The notes beneath the pieces are model-generated. The model was not told the DNA's origin. It saw only the letters and a program-made list of their open reading frames with translations, and made no database searches. Positions 1 through 11,284 of a stretch of DNA of 64,000 nt are shown here, one piece after another. This stretch comes from Aeromonas veronii (GTDB lineage Bacteria > Pseudomonadota > Gammaproteobacteria > Enterobacterales > Aeromonadaceae): positions 956,501 through 1,020,500 of the forward strand of contig CP101033.1 in the NCBI GenBank assembly GCA_041319085.1. Reading direction: 5' to 3'. The position numbers and the translations under genes were made by a program. Within the stretch, counting starts at the first letter, position 1, and each line of letters starts with the position of its first letter.

Positions 1-378
1 TTTATCCGTGCGGGTAAACACTCCACCTTGCGTGTCTATATCGACGGCGAGCAGGGTGTGACTGTCGAGAACTGTGCTGAGGTCAGCCATCAGGTTGGCG
101 CCATCATGGACGTCGAAGATCCCATCACCGAGGAGTACTACCTCGAGGTGTCCTCCCCAGGCCTGGATCGTCCCCTGTTCAAGGTTGCCCATTTCGAAAA
201 ATACGTTGGCCAAGAGGCGGCGGTAACGCTTCGGATGGCAACAAACAACCGCCGCAAGTTCAAAGGCGTAATCAAAGCTGTGCAAGGCGACATGATCACC
301 CTGACAGTAGATGGTAAGGACGACGTGTTGGCTTTCACCAATATCCAAAAAGCGAACATAGTGCCGAACTTTGGTTAA
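1..378 (+). CDS. rimP: Ribosome maturation factor RimP (5' truncated by window edge)
   Basis: The frame is open from base 1 and encodes the last 125 residues of RimP, the 30S assembly factor that helps mature the small subunit. The segments [15 protein letters not shown] and [16 protein letters not shown] are typical of the family, followed by the SH3-like C-terminal half ending in NIVPNFG. E. coli RimP is about 150 residues, so roughly 25-30 N-terminal residues lie outside the window. A TTG at 28 lies inside the domain and is not the real start. The gene is 14 bases upstream of nusA, the standard rimP-nusA-infB arrangement. Confidence 0.96.
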   Translation, partial: FIRAGKHSTLRVYIDGEQGVTVENCAEVSHQVGAIMDVEDPITEEYYLEVSSPGLDRPLFKVAHFEKYVGQEAAVTLRMATNNRRKFKGVIKAVQGDMITLTVDGKDDVLAFTNIQKANIVPNFG

Positions 379-392
379 CGAGGCTATCGGAT

Positions 393-1895
393 ATGAATAA
401 AGAGATTTTGCTGGTCGTTGACGCAGTATCCAACGAGAAAGCGGTACCCCGCGAGAAGATCTTCCAGGCTCTGGAAACCGCGCTGGCGACTGCGACCAAG
501 AAGAAATATGAAGGCGAGATTGAAGTTCGGGTCGAGATCGATCGCAAGACCGGTGACTACGACACTTATCGTCGCTGGGTCGTCATTGCGGATCAAGCCG
601 CGATGGAAAACCCCTATGCTGAAATCACCCTGGAAGCGGCGCAGATTGATCAGCCGGAAATCCAGATCGGTGAGTATGTTGAAGACCAGATCGACTCTGT
701 GACCTTCGACCGTATCACTACCCAGACCGCCAAGCAGGTTATCGTGCAGAAAGTGCGCGAAGCCGAGCGTTCACAGGTCGTTGATCAGTTTAAAGATAAA
801 GAAGGCACCATCATCAGTGGTGTGGTCAAGAAGAGCAACCGCGACAACATCATTCTGGATCTGGGCAGCAATGCTGAAGCCGTGATCTTCCGCGACGACA
901 TGCTGCCGCGTGAAACCTTCCGCCCGGGCGACCGTGTCCGTGGCCTGCTCTACGCAGTCCGTCCGGAAGCACGTGGTTCCCAGCTGTTTGTCAGCCGTTC
1001 CAGCCCGGACTTCCTGAAAGAGTTGTTCCGCATCGAAGTACCGGAAATCGGTGAAGAGATGATCGAAATCATGGGTGCTGCCCGTGATCCGGGTTCCCGC
1101 GCCAAGATCGCGGTGAAGACCAACGATCGTCGTATCGACCCGATCGGTGCCTGTATCGGTATGCGTGGAGCCCGTGTGCAAGCTGTCTCCGCCGAGCTGA
1201 GCGGTGAGCGCGCTGACATCGTGCTGTACGATGACAACCCGGCCCAGTACGTGATCAATGCCATGGCGCCTGCCGATGTGGCCTCCATCATCGTTGATGA
1301 AGATAACCACACCATGGATATCGCCGTGGAAGCGGCCAACCTGGCTCAGGCCATCGGTCGCAATGGTCAGAACGTGCGTCTGGCCTCCCAGCTGACCGGT
1401 TGGGAGCTGAACGTGATGACCGTTGAGGACATGCGTGCTAAGCACCAGGCTGAAAACGACCGCATCATGAACCTGTTCACCAGCACCCTGGATATCGATG
1501 ACGATTTCGCCGGTCTGCTGATGGAAGAGGGCTTCTCTACCCTGGAAGAGATCGCCTTTGTCCCGGTCAACGAGCTGCTGGCGATCGATGGTCTGGACGA
1601 AGATATGGTGGAAGAGCTGCGCAAACGCGCCAAAGATGCCCTGACTACCAAGGCTCTGGCCAAAGAAGAGTCTTTCGATGGCGTCGAGCCGTCCGAAGAT
1701 CTGCTCAGTTTGAACGGCCTTGGCCGTGACATGGCGTACGCCCTGGCCGCACGCGGTATTGGTACCCTGGAAGATTTGGCAGAGCAAGGCATCGATGACC
1801 TTGCTGATATTGAAGGGCTGACGGCAGAGAAAGCCGGTGAGCTCATTATGGCTGCTCGCAACATCTGTTGGTTCGGAGAAGAGCAGTCTGAGTAA
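393..1895 (+). CDS. nusA: Transcription termination/antitermination factor NusA
   Basis: 500-residue NusA (E. coli 495). It binds RNA polymerase and nascent RNA, and modulates pausing, intrinsic and Rho termination and rRNA antitermination. The order of domains is complete: N-terminal RNAP-binding domain (about 1-125), S1 domain (about 135-200, with [21 protein letters not shown] beginning it), KH1 with [11 protein letters not shown] near 252, KH2 with [12 protein letters not shown] near 316, and two acidic helical repeats (about 365-415 and 440-495). The two acidic repeats are the type that in E. coli contact the alpha subunit and mask RNA binding. It starts 14 bases after rimP and is 20 bases from infB. 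Confidence 0.98.
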   Translation: MNKEILLVVDAVSNEKAVPREKIFQALETALATATKKKYEGEIEVRVEIDRKTGDYDTYRRWVVIADQAAMENPYAEITLEAAQIDQPEIQIGEYVEDQIDSVTFDRITTQTAKQVIVQKVREAERSQVVDQFKDKEGTIISGVVKKSNRDNIILDLGSNAEAVIFRDDMLPRETFRPGDRVRGLLYAVRPEARGSQLFVSRSSPDFLKELFRIEVPEIGEEMIEIMGAARDPGSRAKIAVKTNDRRIDPIGACIGMRGARVQAVSAELSGERADIVLYDDNPAQYVINAMAPADVASIIVDEDNHTMDIAVEAANLAQAIGRNGQNVRLASQLTGWELNVMTVEDMRAKHQAENDRIMNLFTSTLDIDDDFAGLLMEEGFSTLEEIAFVPVNELLAIDGLDEDMVEELRKRAKDALTTKALAKEESFDGVEPSEDLLSLNGLGRDMAYALAARGIGTLEDLAEQGIDDLADIEGLTAEKAGELIMAARNICWFGEEQSE

Positions 1896-1915
1896 GATCA
1901 AACGGAGGAAAATGA

Positions 1916-4609
1916 ATGGCAGAAGTATCAGTCAAACAACTTGCCACTGACATCGACACACCGGTTGATCGTCTTCTCCAGCAGTTTGTCGATGCCGGTA
2001 TCAGCAAGAGCAAGGCCGACGACATGGTCAGCGAGTCTGAGAAACAGACACTGCTGGCCCATCTGAAGAAACAGCATGGAGGTGACGAGGTCGCCGCACC
2101 TGCCCGCATGACTTTGCAGCGCAAGACCAAGAGCACCATCAGTGTTCAGGGTACTGGCGGCAAGAACAAGGAAGTGCAGGTAGAAGTGCGCAAGTCTCGC
2201 ACCTATGTAAGACGTTCGGCGCTGGAAGATGAGCAGCGCCAGGCGGAAGCCGAGGAAACAGCGCGTTTGGAAGCAGAAGAAAAAGCTCGTCGCGAGGCCG
2301 AAGAAAAGGCCCGTTTCGATGCTGAAGAGAAGGCTCGCCGTGAGGCTGAGCAGGCTCATCGTGAAGCTGAGGAAAAGGCGCGGATCGAGGCACAACAAAA
2401 GGCTCGACAGGCTCCACAGCCCGCCAAAGCAGCCGGTAGCACAGCTCAGCAAGAGGCAGAAAAGATGGCCAAGCGCGAAGCAGAAGAACTGAAGCGCCAA
2501 CAGGAACAAACAGCTTTGCAAAAAGCTGAAGAACTCGCCGCGAAGAAAGCCGAAGAGGCTCGTCTCATGGCGGAACAGAACGCAGCCCGCTGGGCTGAAG
2601 AAGAGGCCGCTCGCGCCAAAGAGAGCAGCGACTACCATCTGACCACCAACAAGCATGCGCAAGCCGCAGAAGACGAGTTGGATCGGAAAGAAGAGACCAG
2701 CCGCCGCACTGCCGCTGCTGCCAAGGCCCCGAAGAAAGCCGGTCGTCGTGAAGATGATCGCGATTCTCGCAACCCGCGTGCCCGTAAAGGCAAGCGTGGC
2801 AAGGTCGCCATGCCGAACGCTATGAAGCACGGCTTCAACAAGCCTGCTGCCGTGGTGAACCGCGACGTCGTCATCGGCGAGACCATCACTGTGGCCGAAC
2901 TGGCCAACAAGATGGCCGTCAAGGGCGTTGAAGTCATCAAGGCGATGATGAAGATGGGTGCCATGGCCACCATCAACCAGGTGATCGACCAGGAGACCGC
3001 TCAGCTGGTCGCCGAGGAGATGGGTCACAAGGTGGTGCTGCGTCGTGAGAACGAGCTGGAAGAGGCGGTACTGTCCGATCGTGACGAGACCTCCGAAGCC
3101 AAGCCGCGCGCACCGGTTGTCACCATCATGGGTCACGTTGACCACGGTAAGACCTCGCTGCTGGACTACATTCGTAAAGCCAAGGTTGCTGCGGGCGAAG
3201 CCGGTGGTATTACCCAGCATATCGGTGCTTACCACGTCGAAACTGACAGTGGCATGATCACCTTCCTGGATACCCCGGGTCACGCGGCGTTTACCTCCAT
3301 GCGTGCTCGTGGTGCCAAGGCGACCGATATCGTGGTGCTGGTTGTTGCTGCCGATGACGGCGTCATGCCGCAAACCATCGAAGCTATCCAGCACGCCAAG
3401 GCAGCGGGTGTGCCGCTGGTTGTTGCGGTCAACAAGATCGACAAGCCGGAAGCGGATCCGGATCGCGTCAAGACCGAGCTGGCCCGTTACAACGTCATGT
3501 CCGAAGATTGGGGTGGAGACTGCCAATTTGTGCACGTATCCGCCAAGTCTGGCGAAGGCATCGACGATCTGCTGGAAGCCATCCTGATCCAGTCTGAAGT
3601 GCTGGAACTGAAAGCGGTGGTTGATGGCATGGCCAACGGCGTCGTGATCGAATCCTTCCTGGATAAAGGTCGTGGTCCGGTTGCTACCGTACTGGTACAA
3701 GAAGGTACTCTGCGTCAGGGTGACATCGTGCTGTGTGGTCTCGAGTACGGCCGTGTTCGCGCCATGCGTGACGAACTGGGTCGCGAGATCAAGGAAGCGG
3801 GTCCGTCCCTGCCGGTGGAAATCCTGGGTCTGTCCGGCGTTCCCTCTGCCGGTGACGAAGCCACCGTTGTCCGTGACGAGAAGAAAGCCCGTGAAGTGGC
3901 GCTCTACCGTCAGGGCAAGTTCCGCGAAGTCAAGCTGGCTCGCCAGCAGAAGGCCAAGCTGGAAAACATGTTCGCCAACATGACCGAGGGCGAAGTGTCC
4001 GAAGTGAATGTGGTGATCAAGGCCGACGTACAGGGTTCTGTGGAAGCGATCTGCGATGCGCTGGTCAAACTCTCCACCGACGAAGTGAAGGTGAAGATCG
4101 TGGGTTCCGGCGTAGGTGGTATCACCGAAACCGACGCGACCCTGGCTGCTGCTTCCAGCGCCATCCTGGTGGGTTTCAACGTCCGTGCCGACGCTTCTGC
4201 GCGCAAGGTCATCGAATCCGAGAGCCTGGATCTGCGTTACTACTCCGTCATCTATGACCTGATCGACGAAGTGAAGCAGGCCATGAGCGGCAAGCTGGCC
4301 CCTGAGTATCGTCAGGAAATCATCGGTCTGGCTGAAGTGCGTAGCGTCTTCAAGTCTCCGAAGTTCGGCGCCGTTGCCGGCTGTATGGTTACCGAAGGTG
4401 TGGTCAAGCGTTCCAACCGTATCCGCGTTCTGCGTGACAACGTGGTTATCTATGAAGGCGAGCTGGAATCCCTGCGCCGCTTCAAGGATGACGTCAACGA
4501 AGTTCGCAACGGCTACGAGTGCGGTATCGCGGTCAAGAACTACAACGACGTGCGCGAAGGCGACCAGATCGAAGTTTACGAGACTGTTGAAATCCAACGG
4601 ACTCTGTAA
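1916..4609 (+). CDS. infB: Translation initiation factor IF-2
   Basis: 897-residue IF-2, the GTPase that brings fMet-tRNA to the 30S subunit and promotes subunit joining. The N-terminal IF2_N module is followed by a long charged helix rich in repeats of the [14 protein letters not shown] type (about residues 105-210). The G domain has P-loop GHVDHGKTS near 405, DTPGH near 451 and NKID near 505. The C-terminal half carries the barrel domains and the C2 fMet-tRNA-binding domain. The start ATG has a GGAGG-like site (ACGGAGGAAA) just upstream. Enterobacteria make shorter IF-2 forms from internal starts, which was not resolved here. A perfect GC palindrome with a short U-tract follows the stop. 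Confidence 0.98.
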   Translation: MAEVSVKQLATDIDTPVDRLLQQFVDAGISKSKADDMVSESEKQTLLAHLKKQHGGDEVAAPARMTLQRKTKSTISVQGTGGKNKEVQVEVRKSRTYVRRSALEDEQRQAEAEETARLEAEEKARREAEEKARFDAEEKARREAEQAHREAEEKARIEAQQKARQAPQPAKAAGSTAQQEAEKMAKREAEELKRQQEQTALQKAEELAAKKAEEARLMAEQNAARWAEEEAARAKESSDYHLTTNKHAQAAEDELDRKEETSRRTAAAAKAPKKAGRREDDRDSRNPRARKGKRGKVAMPNAMKHGFNKPAAVVNRDVVIGETITVAELANKMAVKGVEVIKAMMKMGAMATINQVIDQETAQLVAEEMGHKVVLRRENELEEAVLSDRDETSEAKPRAPVVTIMGHVDHGKTSLLDYIRKAKVAAGEAGGITQHIGAYHVETDSGMITFLDTPGHAAFTSMRARGAKATDIVVLVVAADDGVMPQTIEAIQHAKAAGVPLVVAVNKIDKPEADPDRVKTELARYNVMSEDWGGDCQFVHVSAKSGEGIDDLLEAILIQSEVLELKAVVDGMANGVVIESFLDKGRGPVATVLVQEGTLRQGDIVLCGLEYGRVRAMRDELGREIKEAGPSLPVEILGLSGVPSAGDEATVVRDEKKAREVALYRQGKFREVKLARQQKAKLENMFANMTEGEVSEVNVVIKADVQGSVEAICDALVKLSTDEVKVKIVGSGVGGITETDATLAAASSAILVGFNVRADASARKVIESESLDLRYYSVIYDLIDEVKQAMSGKLAPEYRQEIIGLAEVRSVFKSPKFGAVAGCMVTEGVVKRSNRIRVLRDNVVIYEGELESLRRFKDDVNEVRNGYECGIAVKNYNDVREGDQIEVYETVEIQRTL

Positions 4610-4629
4610 GCCGAGAGTTAGACAAAATA

Positions 4630-4650
4630 GGGGGCCGCGGCCCCCTTTTA
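4630..4650 (+). terminator. GC-rich palindrome with U-tract between infB and rbfA
   Basis: A perfect 16-base palindrome (4630-4645, GGGGGCC/GGCCCCC around a GC centre) is followed by TTTTA. It lies between the infB stop and the rbfA start, inside an operon, so partial termination is the likely role. The palindrome leaves little room for a loop, and strength cannot be judged by eye. Confidence 0.55.
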
Positions 4651-4664
4651 TCGCAGGATAGAAT

Positions 4665-5102
4665 ATGGCCAGAGAATTCAGCCGGACCCGTCGGGTCGGA
4701 CAGCAGATCCAGCGTGAAATCGCGCTGATCCTGCAGCGCGAGGTGAAAGACCCGCGCATCGGCATGGTGACCGTTTCCGATGTGGAAGTGTCCCGTGACC
4801 TCAACTATGCCAAAATTTACGTTACCTTCTTGCAGCTGGAAAATGATGCCGAGCGCATCAAGGAAGGCTTGCAGGGTCTGACCGAAGCTGCCGGCTATAT
4901 TCGTAGCCTGCTGGGCAGCGCCATGCGTCTGCGCGTGGTGCCCGAGCTGCGTTTCTACTACGACCAGACCCTGGTCGAGGGGATGCGTCTCTCCAACCTG
5001 GTGACCAACACTGTGCGTGAAGACAAGCGTCGCATGGCCGAATCCGGCCGTGACGAAGAAGCTGAATCCGCACCGGATGATACGACTGAGGATAAAGCCT
5101 GA
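4665..5102 (+). CDS. rbfA: 30S ribosome-binding factor RbfA
   Basis: 145-residue RbfA, a KH-type protein that binds the immature 30S subunit near the 16S 5' helix and is needed for late 16S processing and cold growth in E. coli. Diagnostic stretches are [37 protein letters not shown] and the C-terminal [14 protein letters not shown]. The tail after residue 125 is acidic and low in complexity. The next gene, truB, starts one base after the rbfA stop, so the two are translationally close. Confidence 0.97.
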   Translation: MAREFSRTRRVGQQIQREIALILQREVKDPRIGMVTVSDVEVSRDLNYAKIYVTFLQLENDAERIKEGLQGLTEAAGYIRSLLGSAMRLRVVPELRFYYDQTLVEGMRLSNLVTNTVREDKRRMAESGRDEEAESAPDDTTEDKA

Positions 5103-5103
5103 G

Positions 5104-6063
5104 ATGACCCGAAGACGTCGTTTCAAGGGCCGTGATGTGCACGGCATTCTGCTGCTGGACAAGCCGACCGGCCTGACCTCCAACGATGTGTTGCAGAAGG
5201 TCAAGCGCATCTACAACGCCGCCAAGGCCGGTCACACCGGCGCACTGGATCCGCTGGCGACCGGCATGCTGCCGATCTGCCTCGGTGAGGCCACCAAGTT
5301 CTCCCAGTATCTGCTGGAAGCGGACAAGCGCTATGAGGTGACCGCCAAGCTGGGCGAGCGCACCAACACCAGCGACTCCGACGGTGAGGTGGTCTCCACC
5401 CGTCCGGTGAACGTGGCGGTCGGTACCCTGATCGAGGCGCTGGACCATTTCCGCGGCCCGATCATGCAGGTGCCCTCCATGTACTCGGCGCTCAAGCATA
5501 ACGGTCGTCCGCTCTACGAATATGCCCGCGAAGGCATCGAGATCGAGCGCGAAGCCCGTCCCATCACAGTATTCGAGCTCAAACTGCTGAGCTTTGAAGG
5601 TGATGAAGTGCGCCTCGAAGTACACTGCAGCAAGGGCACCTACATCCGCTCTCTGGTGGATGATCTGGGTGAAGTGCTGGGTTGTGGTGCTCACGTCTCC
5701 CAACTGCGACGTACCCAGGTGGCCAGCTATCCGTATGATCGGATGCTGACGCTTGAGCAGCTTGAGTGCATCTTCGAGCAGGCCAAGGCCGAGAGCATCC
5801 CGCCGCGTGAGCAGCTGGATCCGCTGTTGCTGCCGATGGATACCGCCGTGGCTTCCCTGCCCGAGGTGAACATGCTGGCCGTTGTGGCTGCCTATGTGAA
5901 TCAGGGCCAGGCCGTGCAGGTGGCCGGCGCGCCGCAAAGCGGTCAGGTTCGCATGACGGTCGGCCCGGAGCGCGAGTTCATCGGGGTTGGCGAGATTGAT
6001 GATGATGGCCGCGTCGCGCCCAAGCGACTGGTGCGTTATCACGACGATCGCGACGAGGAGTAA
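5104..6063 (+). CDS. truB: tRNA pseudouridine(55) synthase TruB
   Basis: 319-residue TruB, which converts U55 of the tRNA T-loop to pseudouridine. The catalytic motif [14 protein letters not shown] places the nucleophile Asp at residue 49. Further family motifs are [21 protein letters not shown] and [16 protein letters not shown], and the C-terminal PUA-like domain runs from about 250 to the end. I chose the ATG at 5104 ([14 protein letters not shown]), right after the rbfA stop. Upstream in-frame codons lie within rbfA and are not homologous. Confidence 0.97.
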   Translation: MTRRRRFKGRDVHGILLLDKPTGLTSNDVLQKVKRIYNAAKAGHTGALDPLATGMLPICLGEATKFSQYLLEADKRYEVTAKLGERTNTSDSDGEVVSTRPVNVAVGTLIEALDHFRGPIMQVPSMYSALKHNGRPLYEYAREGIEIEREARPITVFELKLLSFEGDEVRLEVHCSKGTYIRSLVDDLGEVLGCGAHVSQLRRTQVASYPYDRMLTLEQLECIFEQAKAESIPPREQLDPLLLPMDTAVASLPEVNMLAVVAAYVNQGQAVQVAGAPQSGQVRMTVGPEREFIGVGEIDDDGRVAPKRLVRYHDDRDEE

Positions 6064-6109
6064 TCCTCGGGCGGTATCGGCATCACTTTGCCAGCGCGCG
6101 TCTTTATCA

Positions 6110-6138
6110 TTGCGTAAAGGGGCGGGGACGATTATGAT
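6110..6138 (+). promoter_or_regulatory. Predicted sigma-70 promoter of rpsO
   Basis: A -35 hexamer TTGCGT at 6110-6115 and a -10 hexamer TATGAT at 6133-6138 are separated by 17 bases. This lies in the truB-rpsO gap about 70 bases before the rpsO start. E. coli rpsO also has its own promoter in the equivalent gap. Confidence 0.7.
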
Positions 6139-6207
6139 ACCGCCCTCATTTCACGGCTGAATTAGAGATTGGCTGTGAACCTTTAAACACTCTACTGGAG
6201 TAATACC

Positions 6208-6477
6208 ATGTCTCTAAATGCTGAGATCAAAGCTTCCATCGTTGCTGACAACGCTCGTTGCGCCAACGACACTGGCTCCCCCGAAGTGCAAGTTGCCCTG
6301 CTGACTGCTCAGATCAACCATCTGCAAGGTCACTTCAAAGAGCACTCCAAGGACCACCACGGTCGTCGCGGTCTGCTGCGCATGGTTTCCCAGCGTCGTA
6401 AGCTGCTGGACTACCTGAAGCGTAAAGACGTTCAGCGTTACGCTGCTCTGATCGCCAAGCTGGGTCTGCGTCGTTAA
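6208..6477 (+). CDS. rpsO: 30S ribosomal protein S15
   Basis: 89-residue S15, the usual bacterial length, a primary binder of 16S rRNA helices 20-22 and a bridge to the 50S subunit. Conserved stretches include [19 protein letters not shown] and [20 protein letters not shown]. The start has a clear GGAG site (ACTGGAGTAATACC). In E. coli S15 represses its own translation through a pseudoknot in the leader. The leader here (about 6145-6207) could do the same, but I did not resolve a fold. A strong terminator follows, then pnp. Confidence 0.99.
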   Translation: MSLNAEIKASIVADNARCANDTGSPEVQVALLTAQINHLQGHFKEHSKDHHGRRGLLRMVSQRRKLLDYLKRKDVQRYAALIAKLGLRR

Positions 6478-6496
6478 TCGACCATCAGATTTCGCG

Positions 6497-6529
6497 AAAA
6501 AGGGGAACCATCAGGTTCCCCTTTTTTTA
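6497..6529 (+). terminator. Rho-independent terminator after rpsO
   Basis: A stem built from AAAAAGGGGAACC and GGTTCCCCTTTTT with an ATCA loop, followed by a run of T, 20 bases after the rpsO stop. In E. coli the equivalent terminator is partly read through into pnp. Confidence 0.9.
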
Positions 6530-6645
6530 TTGCTCTTCAAGCCGTTGCCTGCCTCACAGAATTCGCGTCGCCGCTTACCTTTTGCATCGAATCAAGTATA
6601 CTTGTGCGCGAATTTAAAGAGCCAAATTGTAAAAAGGAAATTCAC

Positions 6646-8793
6646 GTGAATCCTATTGTAAAGTCATTCCAGTACGGTCAACACACCGTCACGCTGGAAA
6701 CCGGTGTGATGGCCCGTCAAGCCACTGCGGCCGTTATGGTCAGCATGGACGATACCTGCGTATTTGTGACCGTAGTTGGCAAGAAAGAGGCCGATCACGG
6801 CCGTGATTTCTTCCCGCTGACCGTCAACTATCAGGAGCGTACCTATGCTGCTGGTCGTATCCCGGGTGGTTTCTTCCGTCGTGAAGGCCGTCCGAGCGAA
6901 GGCGAGACCCTTATCTCCCGTCTGATCGACCGTCCTATTCGCCCGCTGTTCCCGGAAGGCTTCCTCAATGAGGTTCAGGTCGTTGCGACTGTTATGTCCG
7001 TGAATCCGGCCGTATCCCCAGACATCGTTGCCATGATCGGTGCCTCTGCGGCACTGGCAATCTCCGGTATCCCGTTTGGTGGCCCGATTGGCGCTGCTCG
7101 CGTGGGTTACATGAACGGTCAGTATGTGCTGAACCCGACCACCACCGAACTGCCGCAGAGCGATCTGGACCTGGTGGTTGCCGGTACAGCCAACGCGGTA
7201 CTGATGGTTGAGTCCGAAGCGGCCATTCTCTCCGAAGAGGTGATGCTGGGCGCCGTGGTATTTGGTCACGACCAGATGCAGACCGTGATCAATGCGATCA
7301 ACGAGTTTGCCGCTGCCGTCGGCACCAAGCCGTGGGACTGGACTCCGCCTGCCGTCAACGAAGCGCTGAAAGCCAAGGTTGCCGAGCTGGCGACTGCCGA
7401 GTTGGGTGAAGCCTACCGCATCACCGAGAAGGCTGTTCGTTACGAAACCATCGCTGCCATCAAGGGTCGTGTGGTTGAGCAAGTTATCGCGTCCGGCGTG
7501 GAAATCGACGCCAAGAAGATCGGCGAAGAGTTCCACAGCCTGGAAAGCCGCATCGTTCGTGGTCGCGTCGTACGTGGCGAGCCGCGCATCGATGGTCGCG
7601 ATCCGGAAATGATCCGCGCCCTGAGCGTAGGTACCGGCATTCTGCCCCGTGCTCACGGTTCTGCCCTGTTCACTCGTGGTGAAACTCAGGCTATCGTGGT
7701 CGCCACTCTGGGTACCGAGCGTGACGCGCAGAACATCGACGAGCTGACCGGCAACCGTGCCGATCGCTTCATGCTGCACTACAACTTCCCGCCATACTGC
7801 GTCGGTGAGACCGGTATGATGGGTAGCCCGAAGCGTCGTGAAATCGGTCACGGCCGTCTGGCCAAGCGCGGCGTTGCTGCCGTGATGCCGAGCGCCGCCG
7901 AGTTCCCGTACGTGGTGCGCGTGGTCTCTGAAATCACCGAATCCAACGGTTCCTCCTCCATGGCCTCTGTCTGTGGTTCCTCCCTGGCGCTGATGGATGC
8001 CGGTGTGCCGATCAAAGCCTCCGTTGCCGGTATCGCCATGGGTCTGGTGAAGGAAGAAGAAGGTTTCGTGGTGTTGTCCGACATCCTGGGTGACGAAGAC
8101 CACCTGGGCGACATGGACTTCAAAGTGGCCGGTACCACCGAAGGTGTGACCGCGCTGCAGATGGACATCAAGATCGAAGGCATCACCAAAGAGATCATGG
8201 AGATTGCGCTGAAGCAAGCTCGTGGCGCTCGTCTGCACATCCTGAAAGTGATGGACGAAGCCATCCAGGCTCCGCGTGCCCAAATCTCCGATTTCGCACC
8301 GCGTATCCACACCATCAAGATCAATCCTGAGAAGATCAAGGATGTGATCGGTAAGGGTGGTTCCGTGATCCGTGCGCTGACCGAAGAGACCGGCACCAAC
8401 ATCGAGCTGGATGATGACGGTACTGTACGTATCTCCGCCGTGGCCAACGAAGCCGCCATGGAAGCGATCCGTCGCATCGAGGCCATCACCGCCGAGATCG
8501 AAGTGAACCGCATCTATGAAGGTAAAGTGGTCCGTCTGGCCGATTTCGGTGCATTCGTCAACATTCTGCCGGGCAAAGATGGTCTGGTACACATCTCCCA
8601 GATCACCGACGCGCGCGTACAGAACGTGGCTGACCACCTGACCATCGGTGACGTGGTCAAGGTCAAGGTACTGGAAGTGGACCGTCAGGGCCGCGTACGT
8701 CTCTCCATCAAGGAAGCGAACGCCCCGACCGAAGCAGCTGCACCTGCTGCTGACGCCGCTCCGGCTGCTGAAGAAGCGCCTGCTGCAGAGTAA
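6646..8793 (+). CDS. pnp: Polyribonucleotide nucleotidyltransferase (PNPase)
   Basis: 715-residue PNPase, the 3'-5' phosphorolytic exoribonuclease of the RNA degradosome. Two RNase PH-like domains are joined by a helical linker. The first contains [28 protein letters not shown], shown here only as a landmark near residue 80-110. A KH domain with [16 protein letters not shown] near 568 and an S1 domain from about 623 follow. The tail is alanine-rich and acidic. I chose the GTG at 6646 (protein begins [12 protein letters not shown]) because AAAAAGGAAA sits just upstream. In E. coli the leader is autoregulated after RNase III cleavage; the 110-base leader here could serve this, by inference. Confidence 0.98.
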   Translation: MNPIVKSFQYGQHTVTLETGVMARQATAAVMVSMDDTCVFVTVVGKKEADHGRDFFPLTVNYQERTYAAGRIPGGFFRREGRPSEGETLISRLIDRPIRPLFPEGFLNEVQVVATVMSVNPAVSPDIVAMIGASAALAISGIPFGGPIGAARVGYMNGQYVLNPTTTELPQSDLDLVVAGTANAVLMVESEAAILSEEVMLGAVVFGHDQMQTVINAINEFAAAVGTKPWDWTPPAVNEALKAKVAELATAELGEAYRITEKAVRYETIAAIKGRVVEQVIASGVEIDAKKIGEEFHSLESRIVRGRVVRGEPRIDGRDPEMIRALSVGTGILPRAHGSALFTRGETQAIVVATLGTERDAQNIDELTGNRADRFMLHYNFPPYCVGETGMMGSPKRREIGHGRLAKRGVAAVMPSAAEFPYVVRVVSEITESNGSSSMASVCGSSLALMDAGVPIKASVAGIAMGLVKEEEGFVVLSDILGDEDHLGDMDFKVAGTTEGVTALQMDIKIEGITKEIMEIALKQARGARLHILKVMDEAIQAPRAQISDFAPRIHTIKINPEKIKDVIGKGGSVIRALTEETGTNIELDDDGTVRISAVANEAAMEAIRRIEAITAEIEVNRIYEGKVVRLADFGAFVNILPGKDGLVHISQITDARVQNVADHLTIGDVVKVKVLEVDRQGRVRLSIKEANAPTEAAAPAADAAPAAEEAPAAE

Positions 8794-8830
8794 TCTGCTT
8801 GCCTGATACCGGACCTGTTCCGATTGATGT

Positions 8831-8867
8831 AAAAAGTCCGGCTCCCCAAGGGGAGCCGGACTTTTTT
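8831..8867 (+). terminator. Rho-independent terminator after pnp
   Basis: A 14-bp perfect stem (AAGTCCGGCTCCCC / GGGGAGCCGGACTT) with a two-base loop, ending in a run of T. It ends the nusA-pnp block. Confidence 0.93.
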
Positions 8868-8961
8868 ATGCGCTCACTCTTGTCACTTCGAAGTAGGCCC
8901 TCTGCTAAGGATATGGTGGGGCATCCCTGTAGCCTCAAGAGGCCAGGTTAGAAAAGCGGTG

Positions 8962-10116
8962 TCACAAAAGAGGAGGGAAACGGGGCAGGGGGAGCAAGGA
9001 GCCTGAGGATTCAGGCTCCTGATGAGGATCACGCCTCGTTGGCGTGGGCCTTCTGGCACCCTTCCACGGCGTGGGCGATGAGCTCCAGCGCACTCTGGTC
9101 GCAGGGGGCAATTCGGCATCGCACGCCTTGATGGGGGTGACGCGATCGCCCCACTTGATGATGGCGGCACCCCAGGTCAGACCGGCACCGAAAGCGGCGG
9201 TCAGCAGATAGGAGTTTGGCTGGACGCGGCCCTGCTCCAGCGCTTCACACAGGGCGATGGGCACAGTGGCGGCGGAGGTGTTGCCGTAATTTTCGATGTT
9301 GACCATCACCTTCTCCATCGGCGCATTCATCCGCTTGGCGAGGGTCTCGATGATGCGGATATTGGCCTGGTGCGGCACGATCAGGTCGACCTGCTCCGGT
9401 GCAATACCGGCCTGCGCCAGCACAGTGCTGGTGGCCTCACCCATGCCGCGCACGGCGCGTTTGAAGATCTCCGGCCCTTCGAAGTTGAAGGTGAATAGCC
9501 CATCGATATCGGCAAAACGCACCCGATCGGTACCGAAGTTCGGTACGTGCAGGATCTCCCGCGCTTCGCTGTCACAGCCCAGCTTGTTGGCGATCAGGCC
9601 ACACTCCTGCTCGCTTGCCTCGATCACCACGGCACCTGCCCCGTCGCCAAACAGCACGGCGGTATCGCGGCGTGCCCAGTCCAGCAGGTAGGTAAGGCGC
9701 TCGGCACCGATCACCAGCACCTTCTTCATCATGCCGGTCTGCACCAGCGAGGTGGCGACGGAGAGGGAGTAGACGAAACCGGTGCAGGCCGCATTGAGGT
9801 CAAACACGGCGGCGTTGACGGCCCCGAGCTTCTTCTGCACCGCAGAGGCCGCGCTTGGCAGCAGGTTGTCCGGGGTGGCGGTGGCCAGGATGATGCCATC
9901 GAGGTCGCTCGCTTCCAGACCTGCGCAGGCCAGTGCACGGCGACCGGCCAGAGTGGCGAGATCCGAAGTGCTGACATGGGAGATCCGGCGGGCCTTGATG
10001 CCGGTGCGCGGATAGATCCACTCGTCTGACGTATCCATGATGGTGCTGAGGTCGTCGTTGGTCAGCACGGAGGGAGGCAGGCATTTGCCCCAGCCGGTGA
10101 TATTGGCGTATTTCAT
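8962..10116 (-). CDS. Beta-ketoacyl-ACP synthase III paralogue (FabH-like) with frameshifted C-terminus
   Basis: A thiolase-fold condensing enzyme of the KAS III family, which joins an acyl-CoA or acyl-ACP primer to malonyl-ACP. The triad is present: Cys111 in NAACTGF, His249 in VPHQANIRI and Asn279 in NYGNTSAA, close to E. coli FabH numbering (112/244/274). I start at ATG 10116 ([15 protein letters not shown]); upstream in-frame codons have no homology. The gene stands alone, outside a fab operon, so it is a paralogue of unknown substrate. As sequenced, the last about 50 residues look random and read through a hairpin. Restoring one base in the G5 run at 9104-9108 (C5 on the coding strand) gives the tail [15 protein letters not shown] and a stop at 9029-9031, just before that hairpin. 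The catalytic core is unaffected. Confidence 0.85.
   Translation of the reverse strand: MKYANITGWGKCLPPSVLTNDDLSTIMDTSDEWIYPRTGIKARRISHVSTSDLATLAGRRALACAGLEASDLDGIILATATPDNLLPSAASAVQKKLGAVNAAVFDLNAACTGFVYSLSVATSLVQTGMMKKVLVIGAERLTYLLDWARRDTAVLFGDGAGAVVIEASEQECGLIANKLGCDSEAREILHVPNFGTDRVRFADIDGLFTFNFEGPEIFKRAVRGMGEATSTVLAQAGIAPEQVDLIVPHQANIRIIETLAKRMNAPMEKVMVNIENYGNTSAATVPIALCEALEQGRVQPNSYLLTAAFGAGLTWGAAIIKWGDRVTPIKACDAELPPATRVRWSSSPTPWKGARRPTPTRRDPHQEPESSGSLLPLPRFPPLL
8997..9020 (-). terminator. Hairpin downstream of the repaired FabH-like reading frame
   Basis: Perfect 10-bp stem AGGAGCCTGA / TCAGGCTCCT with a four-base loop. It sits 8 bases beyond the stop predicted for the unshifted FabH-like frame. 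The T-tract on the minus strand is poor, so it may be a weak terminator or an mRNA-stabilising end. Confidence 0.5.
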
Positions 10117-10342
10117 CTTGTTACCGCTTCTCAAAGTGGATCGCCCGCGGGCGGAAAATCGTGCAATTATGCCGTACGAGACAACCACTGTCATCTTGTG
10201 GTCATGGTTATGTGCGGGGGGCTCAGCTGTGCCATCTGGTCGCAAAGGGCTGCAAGGTGCTGAGCGTGGCTGGAAATTTTGCTTAAAACGCGGGACTCCT
10301 CTGCCCTAAGATAGGCGTTTCACCACCGATGAGGGTATCTCC

Positions 10343-11284
10343 TTGCTCAGAGCCAATCTCAACTTGTTGCCGACCCTCAAGGTACTGCTGGAAACCCGCA
10401 ATATCAGCCGCGCCGCCGAGCTGTTGCACCTGAGTCAGCCCTCCATCAGCAAGCAGCTTGCCCAGTTGCGCAGCGAGTTTGACGACGAGTTGCTGGTGCG
10501 GGAGGGGCAACGCTGGCTGCTGACGCCAAGGGCCGAAGCGCTGGCCGCCCAGCTGGCGGATTCTCTCGGTGCGCTGGAGCGGCTCTACGAGGCCCCCGGG
10601 TTTGACCCGAGCCGCTGCGAGCGGGTATTTCGGCTCGCCTCCTCCGATTATGTGGCCCAGCATATCCTGCCCGATATCTGTGCCGCGCTCGCCAAAGAGG
10701 CGCCGTTGGCGGCGCTGGAGTACAGCCTGTGGGACAAGCGTCAGCTGCCGCAACTGTGGCAGTCCGAGCTCGATCTGGTCTCCACCATCACCGAGCAGGT
10801 ACCGGAGCAGATCCGTGGTCTGCATCAGGGGGAAGATCGGCTGGCGGTGCTGATGGGATGTCACCACCCGTTGGCAGGCAAGACGCTTAATCTCGATGAC
10901 TATCTCGCCTGGCCTCACCTGCAGGTGAGTGGCGGTGGTGACAAGGACAGCCCGGTTGAGCAGGTATTGGCGCCGCAGGGACTGAGTCGGCGCTGGTTTG
11001 CCAGAGTTCCCTTCTTTCAGGCTGCGGTTGAGGTGTTGCTGCGCACCGATTGCCTGATGACCACTCCGGCTCATATCGCCTGGCAGCTATCCTGTGGCCA
11101 TGAGCTCACCTTTGTCGATCTGCCCTTTGCTACCCGCGACCAGCAGTATCATCTGCTGTGGCATCAGCGCCATCATCAGGATCCGGCTCACCGCTGGTTT
11201 CGCGAGCTGGCCTACCCCTTCCTGCGGGATCACCTGCAACGTACCGTCGGCGAGAGTCGCAAGCTGCTCGATCTCGGCGGTTAG
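10343..11284 (+). CDS. LysR family transcriptional regulator
   Basis: 313-residue LysR-type regulator. The N-terminal winged HTH (about residues 5-65) contains NISRAAELLHLSQPSISKQLAQLR, and the periplasmic-binding-like effector domain runs from about 92 to 300. The start is a TTG at 10343 with GAGGG upstream; no better start is in frame. It lies head-to-head with the FabH-like gene (226-base gap) and 128 bases before a LysE-type exporter on the same strand. LysR regulators often control a neighbouring exporter, so the LysE gene is a candidate target. The effector is unknown. Confidence 0.92.
   Translation: MLRANLNLLPTLKVLLETRNISRAAELLHLSQPSISKQLAQLRSEFDDELLVREGQRWLLTPRAEALAAQLADSLGALERLYEAPGFDPSRCERVFRLASSDYVAQHILPDICAALAKEAPLAALEYSLWDKRQLPQLWQSELDLVSTITEQVPEQIRGLHQGEDRLAVLMGCHHPLAGKTLNLDDYLAWPHLQVSGGGDKDSPVEQVLAPQGLSRRWFARVPFFQAAVEVLLRTDCLMTTPAHIAWQLSCGHELTFVDLPFATRDQQYHLLWHQRHHQDPAHRWFRELAYPFLRDHLQRTVGESRKLLDLGG

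Noticed and set aside
5017..5103. 29-residue extension of TruB into rbfA.
   Set aside because: It is out of frame with rbfA, has no family similarity, and the ATG at 5104 starts the conserved protein.
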